Below, one piece after another: positions 1 through 8,094 of a stretch of 64,000 nucleotides of DNA. The notes beneath the pieces are model-generated. The model was not told where the DNA came from and did no database searches. It saw only the letters and a program-made list of their open reading frames with translations. The position numbers and the translations under genes were made by a program. This stretch comes from Rhodospirillales bacterium. GTDB taxonomy: Bacteria > Pseudomonadota > Alphaproteobacteria > Rhodospirillales_A > JACZKS01. The stretch is from positions 1 to 64,000 of the forward strand of contig JABGRG010000007.1 of NCBI GenBank assembly GCA_018648445.1, given 5' to 3'. The stretch's first letter is position 1, and the number at the start of each line of letters is the position of its first letter.

Positions 1-501
1 TCCGCCTACGACTACTGGCAATACTGGCGCAACACAGAAGACGCCGATGTGGGAAGGTTCCTGCGCCTGTTTACGGACCTGCCGCTGGACGAAATTGCGC
101 GGCTGGAAGCCCTGGAAGGGGTGGAAATCAACGACGCCAAGAAAATTCTGGCGGGCGAGATTACCCGGCTGTGTCACGGCAGCGATGCGGCCGCCGCGGC
201 CGCCGAGACCGCGCGGAAGACATTCGAGGAAGGCTCGTCCCTGGGCGGTGAGTTGCCGAGCTTCGATATTCCGGCGGCCGAACTGGAAGCCGGGATCGCC
301 GCGTTCGAGCTGTTTCGCCGGGTTGAACTGGCGGCCAGCAACGGCGAAGCCCGCCGCCTGATCAAGGGTGGTGGCGGCAAGCTGAACGACAAGGCGATTG
401 GCAACGAAACCCAGGCGATCACGCTGGCCGACAGGAACGCCGACGGCGTCATTAAACTGTCCGCCGGCAAGAAGCGGCATATCGTCATCCGCGCCCAGTA
501 A
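1..501 (+). CDS. tyrS: Tyrosyl-tRNA synthetase, C-terminal part (5' end outside window)
   Basis: Frame 1 is open from the first base, so the gene starts upstream; 166 residues are visible. The segment begins [20 protein letters not shown], typical of the region after the KMSKS loop in bacterial TyrRS, where the helical anticodon-binding part starts. The last 65 or so residues (from about [18 protein letters not shown]) form the S4-like RNA-binding domain that ends these enzymes. The enzyme charges tRNA-Tyr with tyrosine in the cytoplasm. It ends at TAA (499-501), followed by a near-copy of its own last codons (see the repeat at 485-531). It is convergent with the AsmA-like gene. Recognition is by motif and domain order. 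Confidence 0.95.
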   Translation, partial: SAYDYWQYWRNTEDADVGRFLRLFTDLPLDEIARLEALEGVEINDAKKILAGEITRLCHGSDAAAAAAETARKTFEEGSSLGGELPSFDIPAAELEAGIAAFELFRRVELAASNGEARRLIKGGGGKLNDKAIGNETQAITLADRNADGVIKLSAGKKRHIVIRAQ

Positions 502-531
502 AGGCCGGGTTCATCCGCGCCCGGTAAAGGC
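485..531. repeat. Imperfect 21-bp direct repeat spanning the tyrS stop codon
   Basis: The 21 bases at 485-505 recur at 511-531 with one difference (A to G), a period of 26 bp. Each copy contains an Arg-Ala/Pro-Gln/Gly-stop reading, so the 3' end of tyrS including its stop appears locally duplicated. It lies in the short gap before the stop of the convergent AsmA-like gene. Confidence 0.7.
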
Positions 532-539
532 GCAGGCGA

Positions 540-3500
540 TCAGTTATTGGGCGCTTCGGACGTGCTTTCGCCGCCGTCAAGGAAGCCGAACAGCTTTCGC
601 AGGAACCCCGGGGCCAGCACGGACAGGGGGTTGACCTCGATTTTGGGGGATTCCGTGGGGCCGGTGATTTTATAGGTGGCGGCGAAAATCCCGCCGCCTT
701 TTTCGCCGCCCGAGAATATCGATCCCAACACCGGGATGTTCCCCAAAACGGAATTGATGGCGTAGGCCGGAACGAGGGTCCCCTCGATATCGACGATTTC
801 TGCGTAAGAATAAATCTTCCCGGATGCGGTAAAGCCCAGCGAAATGCCGTTTGCGCGCGCCTCGAGAAGGGAAATCACGCCTTCATGCCGCGTAAACGGC
901 ACCTCCAATTCCGTGAATGCCAGCCCCTGCCCCTGCAACGCCTCGACGATTCCGGTCAGTGAAAGGATGCTGACAAGATGGGTGAGCGCGGGGGCGCGAA
1001 TGATATGGAAATCGGCCACCGACATCCGGCCCGACAACGGACTGCCGGAATCCGCGTCATTGAACGTGCCGGAGATTTTCAGAGACCCGCCGACCATGTT
1101 TTCGTAGTAACCGAAGGTCCGTAGCGTATCTCCGGCGTCATCGCCCAGGATGGTTAGCAGGCGATTGCCATCCGGCGCGGGTTCGACGAGAACCTCGACC
1201 CCCTTGCCATCCCCGACATTGCCTTTCAGGCGGACCGAACGCCAAACACCGTCCTGACGCGCAAGCGTCCCTTTGACCTTTTTGATTTCGCTGGCGCTGC
1301 CAATCCACACCTCGTCCAGCTCAATCGAAAAGCTGAGATCCGGTCCCGGCTGATCGTCCTCCGGGGTTCCGGCGTCAAGGGTGAACAGGTCGCCGAAAAT
1401 CGGTGCAAAATCAAAACTCGGTCCGTGAACGGTTACCGTCCATCCGCCATCACGACCCGGTATCAGCGCGCCTTTGACATCGGTTCGTCCAAAGGCGATC
1501 CGGTCAAGGTCCACACGCGCCAGCGCGCCGTCTTCAGGATTGAACGCGGCAGATCCCTGCGCCGTCAAATCGCCTGCGGCAATGGAAAACGCAGGAACCT
1601 TGATCACCTTTTCCCCTTGCAGGACCAGCTCTATCTGGGCCGCCCCCTCGATTCCCGGCTGCTTGAACCAGCCGAACTGCGGCAAGGTCAGACTCGCCTG
1701 CGTAAGATCGAGCGTCGCCGTCATCCTTTCTTCGCCCGTGCCTAGAACGTCCCAGCGAATTTCGGTACCGATCGCGCCTTGCATGAATTCTTCCGAGAAC
1801 GGCGCGAAATCGAGAGCCAGTTCCTGCTTGATCTGGGCGTCGTTCACGGCGCCGCGCAACACGTATGTGCTGCGGACCGGAGCCTCTTCATCAAAAGATT
1901 TTTGCCATTCCAGCGTCCCCGGCATGGTCCCGAGCTCGACCTTTCCGGAAACGGCCATGCCCTTGTTGTCGACCCGCAGTTCAAGTTCGCCGTTTCTGAT
2001 GTCATGGCCGATGATGGCATCAAAAACCGTAACGTCCGCCATTTTGGACGCCGCCGTCACCTGCACGCGATCCATGGTCAGGTCGTGTTCCAACATAAAA
2101 TGAAGCCGCATACGTGTACTGGCGACCCCCTTGGATGTCTTGGGATCGATACCGATTGCCGAGGCCAGTCCCAGGGGTTGACGATCAATCAGGTCCAGAG
2201 CCCGGTCGAGATCGCCCTGAAGCGTTAAATCGGCGTCAAGGAACTGATCGACCTGATCCAGCCCCGTGAATGCCAGCGCTCCGCCGTCGGACGTCAAGCC
2301 GTTGAGCTCGCCGCCGCTTAGCGCAATGTCCAAACGCTTGCGGTCGAAGGTGATCGTACCACCGACCCCGCGGGCCTTGGGCATCGGAGCCAGATAGTCA
2401 ACGCTGACGTTTTCCAGACGCATCTCTCCCGACAGCGCGTTGATCGCAAACTCTCCATCGCTTCCCAAACTGGCGACGAATTCAGCCTTCGCCTCATGCA
2501 ACGTCCCTTCTGAAAGGTTGGCGACGATCCAGTCATGCGCATCCGCGCCCCAGGGCTTCGGCCAATAATCGCCAACGCTATCCACCAGAACGTTTCTGAC
2601 GGCCCCCTCGCCCTTGACCGCAATTCCGTTTTTGCCCTCGATCATCTGCAAACGGGCGACGGCGCTGGCGTCACCAAGAGCGGCCTCGATGGATTCAATG
2701 TTAAAGAACAATTCCGTGGTGGAAATGCTGCCGCGCGCCTGCAGACGGGTAAGCGGCACGCGATGGCCGTCCGATGACGGGAGCACGAGCCCGCCGCCTT
2801 TTCCCAGGTCCACAATGAATTCGTCGAATTCAATAAGGTCCGATTGCCCCAGGTAGCGCCCCAGGGCCTGAACGCCCTTGACGTTAAGGCGTTGCGATAA
2901 CGGCGCGGGGACATCCAGTCGCCCGGCTCCCGAATGAAGGTCGAAGTCCACCGCCTCTATCTTGCCGTCAAGGGTCATGCTGACCAGAAGCGTCCCGCCG
3001 ATGGGCACGCCCACGGCATCCAGCGCACTCAGTTTCGGCGACAGCTTTGAGAAAACCGCCGGCACGATATCGGCAAAATCGATGCCGAAATCGAGACGTC
3101 CGGACTCGCGCCGATAGCCTCCCAACAGTGTGACGTGAGCCAAACGTTTCTGGATTTCCAGATTGAGGGAAATTTCACCGTCGATGCCACTGTCGTCACG
3201 GCGCAGATTCACCTCGGTGCTCGGCGCATGCCATGTCGTATCCAACTGCTGATCGACGATAAACAGATCAGCCTCGCGAACCGATATGCGCGCCAGGTAT
3301 CCCAGCGGCCCCTCTCCGCCAAGCTTTTCCGCGAACTTTGACAGCAAGGCCTTGGCAAGAACGTCGGATGCGGTTTCGCCGGTGCCGAAAGCGACCGCCA
3401 ACGATGCGTCCTCACGGCGCACGATTTGAATACTGGGGCGAAATAACTCGATAGACCGGGGAGCTACGTCACCATGCAGCAACGCCTCGGCGCTCAACGA

Positions 3501-3794
3501 AAATGAGAGTTCCGGCACCACGGCGACGGCCGCTCCGCCGGGGCCGATGGCGCGAACATTCAGAATGCGAACGTCGATCGCGCGTTCCCATCCGGCCCAT
3601 CTCAGGATTGTGTCGTCAAAGCGCACCCCGAACGAGCCGTCTTGCGCGCTTAGCGCCTTTTCCACATAGGGCGAGAGAAAGGCCAGAGATACCGGTCCGG
3701 AGGATAATCTCCAGGCGAATAACACAAACAAAACAGCCAGCGCCGCGCCAAGGGCTCCAAGCAGTTGAATCAATCCACGTAAGGCGCGTTGCAT
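540..3794 (-). CDS. YhdP-like AsmA-family protein (DUF3971 / AsmA-like C-terminal)
   Basis: A protein of about 1,084 residues with one N-terminal membrane anchor (about residues 7-30, LIQLLGALGAALAVLFVLFA) and a very long beta-rich periplasmic body. Repeated statements of the type 'GxLxV...FxLxGxLxLDxA' and the C-terminal segment GRMSVADFHIIRAPALTHLV, then a hydrophobic stretch near the end, match the YhdP / AsmA-like C-terminal family. In E. coli, YhdP, TamB and YdbH are bridge proteins that help phospholipids reach the outer membrane; the same role here is inference. The ATG at 3794 follows an in-frame GTG at 3797. It is divergent from glnE with about 113 bp between, so the two share a promoter region. 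Confidence 0.85.
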   Translation of the reverse strand: MQRALRGLIQLLGALGAALAVLFVLFAWRLSSGPVSLAFLSPYVEKALSAQDGSFGVRFDDTILRWAGWERAIDVRILNVRAIGPGGAAVAVVPELSFSLSAEALLHGDVAPRSIELFRPSIQIVRREDASLAVAFGTGETASDVLAKALLSKFAEKLGGEGPLGYLARISVREADLFIVDQQLDTTWHAPSTEVNLRRDDSGIDGEISLNLEIQKRLAHVTLLGGYRRESGRLDFGIDFADIVPAVFSKLSPKLSALDAVGVPIGGTLLVSMTLDGKIEAVDFDLHSGAGRLDVPAPLSQRLNVKGVQALGRYLGQSDLIEFDEFIVDLGKGGGLVLPSSDGHRVPLTRLQARGSISTTELFFNIESIEAALGDASAVARLQMIEGKNGIAVKGEGAVRNVLVDSVGDYWPKPWGADAHDWIVANLSEGTLHEAKAEFVASLGSDGEFAINALSGEMRLENVSVDYLAPMPKARGVGGTITFDRKRLDIALSGGELNGLTSDGGALAFTGLDQVDQFLDADLTLQGDLDRALDLIDRQPLGLASAIGIDPKTSKGVASTRMRLHFMLEHDLTMDRVQVTAASKMADVTVFDAIIGHDIRNGELELRVDNKGMAVSGKVELGTMPGTLEWQKSFDEEAPVRSTYVLRGAVNDAQIKQELALDFAPFSEEFMQGAIGTEIRWDVLGTGEERMTATLDLTQASLTLPQFGWFKQPGIEGAAQIELVLQGEKVIKVPAFSIAAGDLTAQGSAAFNPEDGALARVDLDRIAFGRTDVKGALIPGRDGGWTVTVHGPSFDFAPIFGDLFTLDAGTPEDDQPGPDLSFSIELDEVWIGSASEIKKVKGTLARQDGVWRSVRLKGNVGDGKGVEVLVEPAPDGNRLLTILGDDAGDTLRTFGYYENMVGGSLKISGTFNDADSGSPLSGRMSVADFHIIRAPALTHLVSILSLTGIVEALQGQGLAFTELEVPFTRHEGVISLLEARANGISLGFTASGKIYSYAEIVDIEGTLVPAYAINSVLGNIPVLGSIFSGGEKGGGIFAATYKITGPTESPKIEVNPLSVLAPGFLRKLFGFLDGGESTSEAPNN

Positions 3795-3907
3795 CACCGG
3801 TTGAATTCCGTCTTGTTCCTAGTCATCCTAACCAAGACCCCGACGCTGGTCCCGGCTCCGTTCAATGTACCGCAATCATTGACTGGGCGCTGCAAATATA
3901 GGTCGCT

Positions 3908-6883
3908 TTGGATATGCACGAATTCGACCACCTGTCCAGTCATCTTACACCCAGCGGCGACGCCGATCGCATTGTACTGGGCCGCGAAAAATGGTGCGAG
4001 GCCGTTGAAAGCTTTGCCGATCCATCCGTCACGGCCTTCGCCAAACGCCTGAATGACAGCCCCGCAGGCCAACGGTTCCTTGATACCATATTCGCCAACA
4101 GCCCCTACCTGACCATTTGTCTTTGCCAGGACCCGCACTTCACCATGGAGCTTCTAACGCGGGGATGGGACGCGGTCCATGTAAAGATATTGAACGACCT
4201 TGTGGTTTTGCGGCGCGATCCCGGCAATTCCGCAGATATTTCGAAAAAGTTGCGGATCGCCAAGCGGCAGGCCGCCCTGACCATTGCGGCGGCCGATATT
4301 GCCGGCGCGTGGCCGGTCCAGCGCGTGACAACCGCCCTCTCGGACTTCGCCGATCATGCCATCAGCGCCGCCGCCGCCCACGTATTGCGCGAAGCGTCCG
4401 CCAATGACGGTCTTCAACTGGCCGACGCCGATGATCCCGAAAAAGGTTCAGGATTGGTCATTCTGGGCATGGGAAAACTCGGCTCGTGCGAATTAAACTA
4501 TTCCAGCGATGTCGATTTGATCGTTTTGTTCGATGCGGAAAAGGTTGTCGTTCCCGACCCCGACCGCGTGTTGAAAATATTCGTCAGGCTGACGCGAAAT
4601 CTGGTGAAGCTGCTGGAGGAGCGCACCAGAGACGGATACGTTTTTCGTACCGATCTGCGTCTAAGGCCCGATCCGGCTTCCACGCCGCCCGCCCTGTCCG
4701 TGCTGGCCGCCGAGCTTTATTATGAAAGCCTCGGGCAAAACTGGGAACGGGCCGCCATGATCAAGGCCCGCCCGGTGGCGGGGGACCTCAAGGCCGGTTG
4801 GGATTTCGTTGGAAGGCTGAAACCATATGTCTGGCGCAAGCATCTCGACTTCGCCGCCATCAAGGACATCCATTCCATCAAGCGGCAGATCGACGCCCAT
4901 CGCGGCGGCGGACAAATATCGGTCGCCGGGCATAACGTCAAACTGGGACGCGGCGGCATCCGGGAAATCGAATTTTACGTTCAGACCCAGCAACTGATCT
5001 GGGGTGGCAGGCAACCTGAATTGCGAACGCCGGGCGCTCTGGACGCCCTTGATGCTCTTGCCAAGGCCGGTCACATCGCGCAGGAAACCGCTGCCGAAAT
5101 GGCCTCCTCTTACTGTTTTCTGCGGCGCGTCGAACACCACATCCAAATGGTCAACGACGAGCAGACCCACACCGTTCCGCAAGACCCGAAGGCGCTTGAA
5201 GGACTGGCGAATTTTCTCGGCTATGGCGGGACGCTGGATTTCGCCGCCGATCTTGAGATGCACCTGCGGCGCGTGGAAAGCCACTACGCCCACTTGTTCG
5301 AAGATACGCCCGACCTTACCGCCGACGGGACGGAAACGGGAAACCTGGTCTTCACCGGCAGCGACCCCGACCCACAGACATTGCGCACCTTGAAAAACAT
5401 GGGGTACGGGTCCGCCGAGACCGTCGACGCCACCGTTCGCGGATGGCATCACGGGCGTTACAGGGCCATGCGCAGCGCGCGGGCGCGCGAACTGCTGACC
5501 GAACTGATGCCTGCCTTGCTGTCACAATTGGCCAAGAACACCGAACCCGACGCAGCCCTTCGCAATTTTGATTCGTTCCTTTCGGCCTTGCCCGCCGGGG
5601 TTCAATTGTTTTCCATGTTTTACGCCAATCCGCATTTGCTGGAATTGGTCGCCGAGATCATGGGCGGCGCGCCCCGGCTGGCCCGGCACCTGAGCCTTAA
5701 ACCAACTATTCTGGAAAGCGTTCTGGCCGGTGACTTTTTCGACGCGCCACCGCCGACGGGCGATCTTTCCATCGAACTGGCCTACCAGTTGTCGCAGGGG
5801 GACGGGCTGGAGGACGCCTTGAATATCAGCCGCCGGTGGGCACACGACCGGCAATTCCAGATCGGCGTGCAGCTTTTGCGGGGCTACCTGGCTCCTCGGG
5901 CGACGGCGACCGCCTTCAGCAATATTGCAGACGCCGCTCTGAAGGGGCTGTTTCCCATCGTTGAAACCGAGTTTGCGCGCCAGCATGGGCACTTCGAAAA
6001 ATCCGGAATGACCTGCATCGCGCTAGGCAAATTGGGCAGCCGCGAAATGACGCCCACGTCCGACCTCGACATCATCTTCGTTTATGAAATCCCCGCCGGC
6101 ATCGAGGCGTCAAACGGCCCCCGGCCCTTACCGCCGAGCCAGTATTTCGCACGCCTTAGCCAACGTCTCATTAACGCCGTAACGGCCCAGACTGCGGAAG
6201 GCACGCTTTTTGAGGTGGACATGCGCCTTCGCCCCTCGGGCGCGGCGGGCCCCATCGCATCAAGCCTCGAAGCCTTCGTCAAATATCATGAGGACGAGGC
6301 CTGGACGTGGGAACACATGGCGCTGTCGCGCGCGCGCGTCGTCTTCGGGCCCGACGAATTGCGGCAAAAAGTCGAACAAATAATTCTGGAAACCTTCACC
6401 CGCGAACGGGACGCCGATGGCTTGCTGTGCGATGTCGCCGACATGCGCGCCCGCATGGACACCGAGCACCACAGCGATTTCGTGTGGGAGGTCAAGCACC
6501 GGCGCGGCGGCCTTGTGGATATCGACTTCATCGCCCAGTACCTGCAACTCAGGCACGCCCCCGACTGTCCGCAGATCCTCTCGCCCAACACCCGAAACGC
6601 CCTGCGCGCCATCCGCGACAACGGATACCTGGACGCGGCCATCGCCGATGAACTGGTCGAAGGGATTGATTTGTGGCAGGCCGTCCAAAGTGTTTTGCGC
6701 CTGACCATCGAAGGCGATCTCGACGCCGAGCGAGAAGACGAGGTGACGCAGGGATTGCAAAAAACCCTGGCCCAGGTCAGCAGCACGACCGACGTCGAAG
6801 CGCTCAAGGAAAAAATGCGATCAACGGCCGCCCGCTGTCACCAGCACTTCCGCGATATCATCGAGATCCCGGCGGAAAGCTAG
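3908..6883 (+). CDS. glnE: Bifunctional glutamine synthetase adenylyltransferase / adenylyl-removing enzyme
   Basis: A protein of about 990 residues with two nucleotidyltransferase halves, as in GlnE. The N-terminal (deadenylylase) half has GMGKLGSCELNYSSDVDLIV and FRTDLRLRPDP; the C-terminal (adenylylase) half has ALGKLGSREMTPTSDLDIIF and FEVDMRLRPSG. The aspartates in DVDL and DLDI are the expected metal ligands. It modifies glutamine synthetase in response to PII, setting nitrogen assimilation. The TTG at 3908 has an AGG a few bases upstream; the ATG at 3914 (MHEFDHLSS) is an equally possible start. It is convergent with prfB, with only 15 bp between the stops. Confidence 0.95.
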   Translation: MDMHEFDHLSSHLTPSGDADRIVLGREKWCEAVESFADPSVTAFAKRLNDSPAGQRFLDTIFANSPYLTICLCQDPHFTMELLTRGWDAVHVKILNDLVVLRRDPGNSADISKKLRIAKRQAALTIAAADIAGAWPVQRVTTALSDFADHAISAAAAHVLREASANDGLQLADADDPEKGSGLVILGMGKLGSCELNYSSDVDLIVLFDAEKVVVPDPDRVLKIFVRLTRNLVKLLEERTRDGYVFRTDLRLRPDPASTPPALSVLAAELYYESLGQNWERAAMIKARPVAGDLKAGWDFVGRLKPYVWRKHLDFAAIKDIHSIKRQIDAHRGGGQISVAGHNVKLGRGGIREIEFYVQTQQLIWGGRQPELRTPGALDALDALAKAGHIAQETAAEMASSYCFLRRVEHHIQMVNDEQTHTVPQDPKALEGLANFLGYGGTLDFAADLEMHLRRVESHYAHLFEDTPDLTADGTETGNLVFTGSDPDPQTLRTLKNMGYGSAETVDATVRGWHHGRYRAMRSARARELLTELMPALLSQLAKNTEPDAALRNFDSFLSALPAGVQLFSMFYANPHLLELVAEIMGGAPRLARHLSLKPTILESVLAGDFFDAPPPTGDLSIELAYQLSQGDGLEDALNISRRWAHDRQFQIGVQLLRGYLAPRATATAFSNIADAALKGLFPIVETEFARQHGHFEKSGMTCIALGKLGSREMTPTSDLDIIFVYEIPAGIEASNGPRPLPPSQYFARLSQRLINAVTAQTAEGTLFEVDMRLRPSGAAGPIASSLEAFVKYHEDEAWTWEHMALSRARVVFGPDELRQKVEQIILETFTRERDADGLLCDVADMRARMDTEHHSDFVWEVKHRRGGLVDIDFIAQYLQLRHAPDCPQILSPNTRNALRAIRDNGYLDAAIADELVEGIDLWQAVQSVLRLTIEGDLDAEREDEVTQGLQKTLAQVSSTTDVEALKEKMRSTAARCHQHFRDIIEIPAES

Positions 6884-6898
6884 CAATCCGCCGCGCCC

Positions 6899-8027
6899 CT
6901 AGTCCAAATCCGAGACATCAACGCTTTCGCCCTTGACCCTTGCAGCCAGGGCGGCAGCCATGAAGTCGTCGAGCGCGCCGTCGAGCACGGCCTGGGTGTT
7001 GCTGGTTTCGGTTCCCGTGCGCAGGTCCTTGACCATCTGGTAGGGCTGCAGGACGTAGGAGCGGATCTGGTGGCCCCAGCCGATATCGGTTTTGGCGTCG
7101 CGTTCCGCGTGGGCGTCTTCCTCGCGCCTTTGCAGTTCGGCCTCGTACAGACGCGCGCGCAGCATGGACCACGCGGCGGCGCGGTTCTTGTGCTGGGATC
7201 GGTCATTCTGGCACTGCACCACGATGCCCGTGGGCGTGTGGGTCAGGCGCACCGCGCTATCGGTCTTGTTAACGTGCTGGCCGCCCGCGCCGGATGCGCG
7301 GTAGGTATCCACGCGAACGTCCTTCTCCTCGATGTCGATGTCGATGGCGTCGTCGATCACCGGATACACCCATGCTGAGGCGAAACTGGTGTGCCGCCGG
7401 GCACTGGAATCATAAGGCGATATGCGCACCAGACGATGAACGCCCGCCTCGGTTTTCAGCCAGCCATAGGCGTTTTCGCCGCTCACCCGGATGGTCGAGG
7501 ACTTGATGCCCGCTTCTTCGCCTGCGCTTTCCTCCAGCCATTCCACCTTGAAGCCGCGATGCTCGGCCCAGCGGGTATACATGCGCAAGAGCATTTCGGC
7601 CCAGTCCTGGGCCTCGGTTCCACCAGCCCCGGCGTGAATTTCCAAAAAGCAGTCGTTGGCGTCGGCCTCGCCGGAAAGAAGGGTCTGGAATTCGGCCTTG
7701 GCCGCCGTTTTATGCAACGCGGCCAGTGCGGTTTCCGCTTCCTCGACAATGCCGGGTTCGCCCTCGGCCTCGCCCATTTCCATCAACTCGAGGGATTCGG
7801 CGACGCCGCTTTCCAGCGCATCTATGTTGCCAAGTCCATTTTCCAGGCGGGTGCGCTCGCGCATCACCGTCTGCGCCTTCGCGGGATCGTTCCAAAGGTC
7901 GGGGTTTTCGGCGAGCGAATTTAGCTCTTCAAGACGAAGTGTGGCGTTATCGTAGTCAAAGATGCCTCCTCAGCAGCGCCACCGACTGCTTGATTTCCTG
8001 AGCCATCGTTTCGATTTCAGCACGCAT
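6899..8027 (-). CDS. prfB: Peptide chain release factor 2 (programmed +1 frameshift)
   Basis: Reads in two frames. An upstream frame starts at ATG 8027, encodes 23 residues beginning [19 protein letters not shown] and meets an in-frame TGA at 7958-7956. A +1 shift at CTT-TGA-C continues as [20 protein letters not shown] into the main frame, which ends at TAG 6899. The body carries the GGQ peptidyl-hydrolysis motif ([16 protein letters not shown]) and [10 protein letters not shown]. The stop-codon recognition tripeptide reads SPY ([14 protein letters not shown]) instead of the SPF of E. coli RF2. RF2 terminates at UGA and UAA. It lies downstream of mrcA (68 bp gap) on the same strand; amiC-mrcA-prfB may be co-transcribed. 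A frame-naive caller would start it too late, at about 7867. Confidence 0.96.
7955..7970 (-). promoter_or_regulatory. prfB programmed frameshift site (SD-like AGGAGG, CTT-TGA-C slip)
   Basis: On the minus strand the bases read AGG AGG CAT CTT TGA C. AGGAGG is an internal Shine-Dalgarno-like element three bases before the slippery CTT, and the TGA is followed by C, the weak-termination context. This is the same architecture as the E. coli prfB autoregulatory site, where low RF2 favours the +1 shift. The frame downstream of the shift is open to the RF2 body. Confidence 0.95.
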
Positions 8028-8094
8028 TTAGCCACATCCCTTTTCCCGCAAAACCAGTGGATAGGTGTTTTAACATAAGGAGCGCTGGCGAAAA

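Noticed and set aside
7867..8027. Apparent late start of prfB at 7867 or a separate 23-residue peptide gene
   Set aside because: The TGA at 7958-7956 lies in a complete programmed-frameshift context and both sides match RF2; it is one gene, not two, and not a pseudogene.
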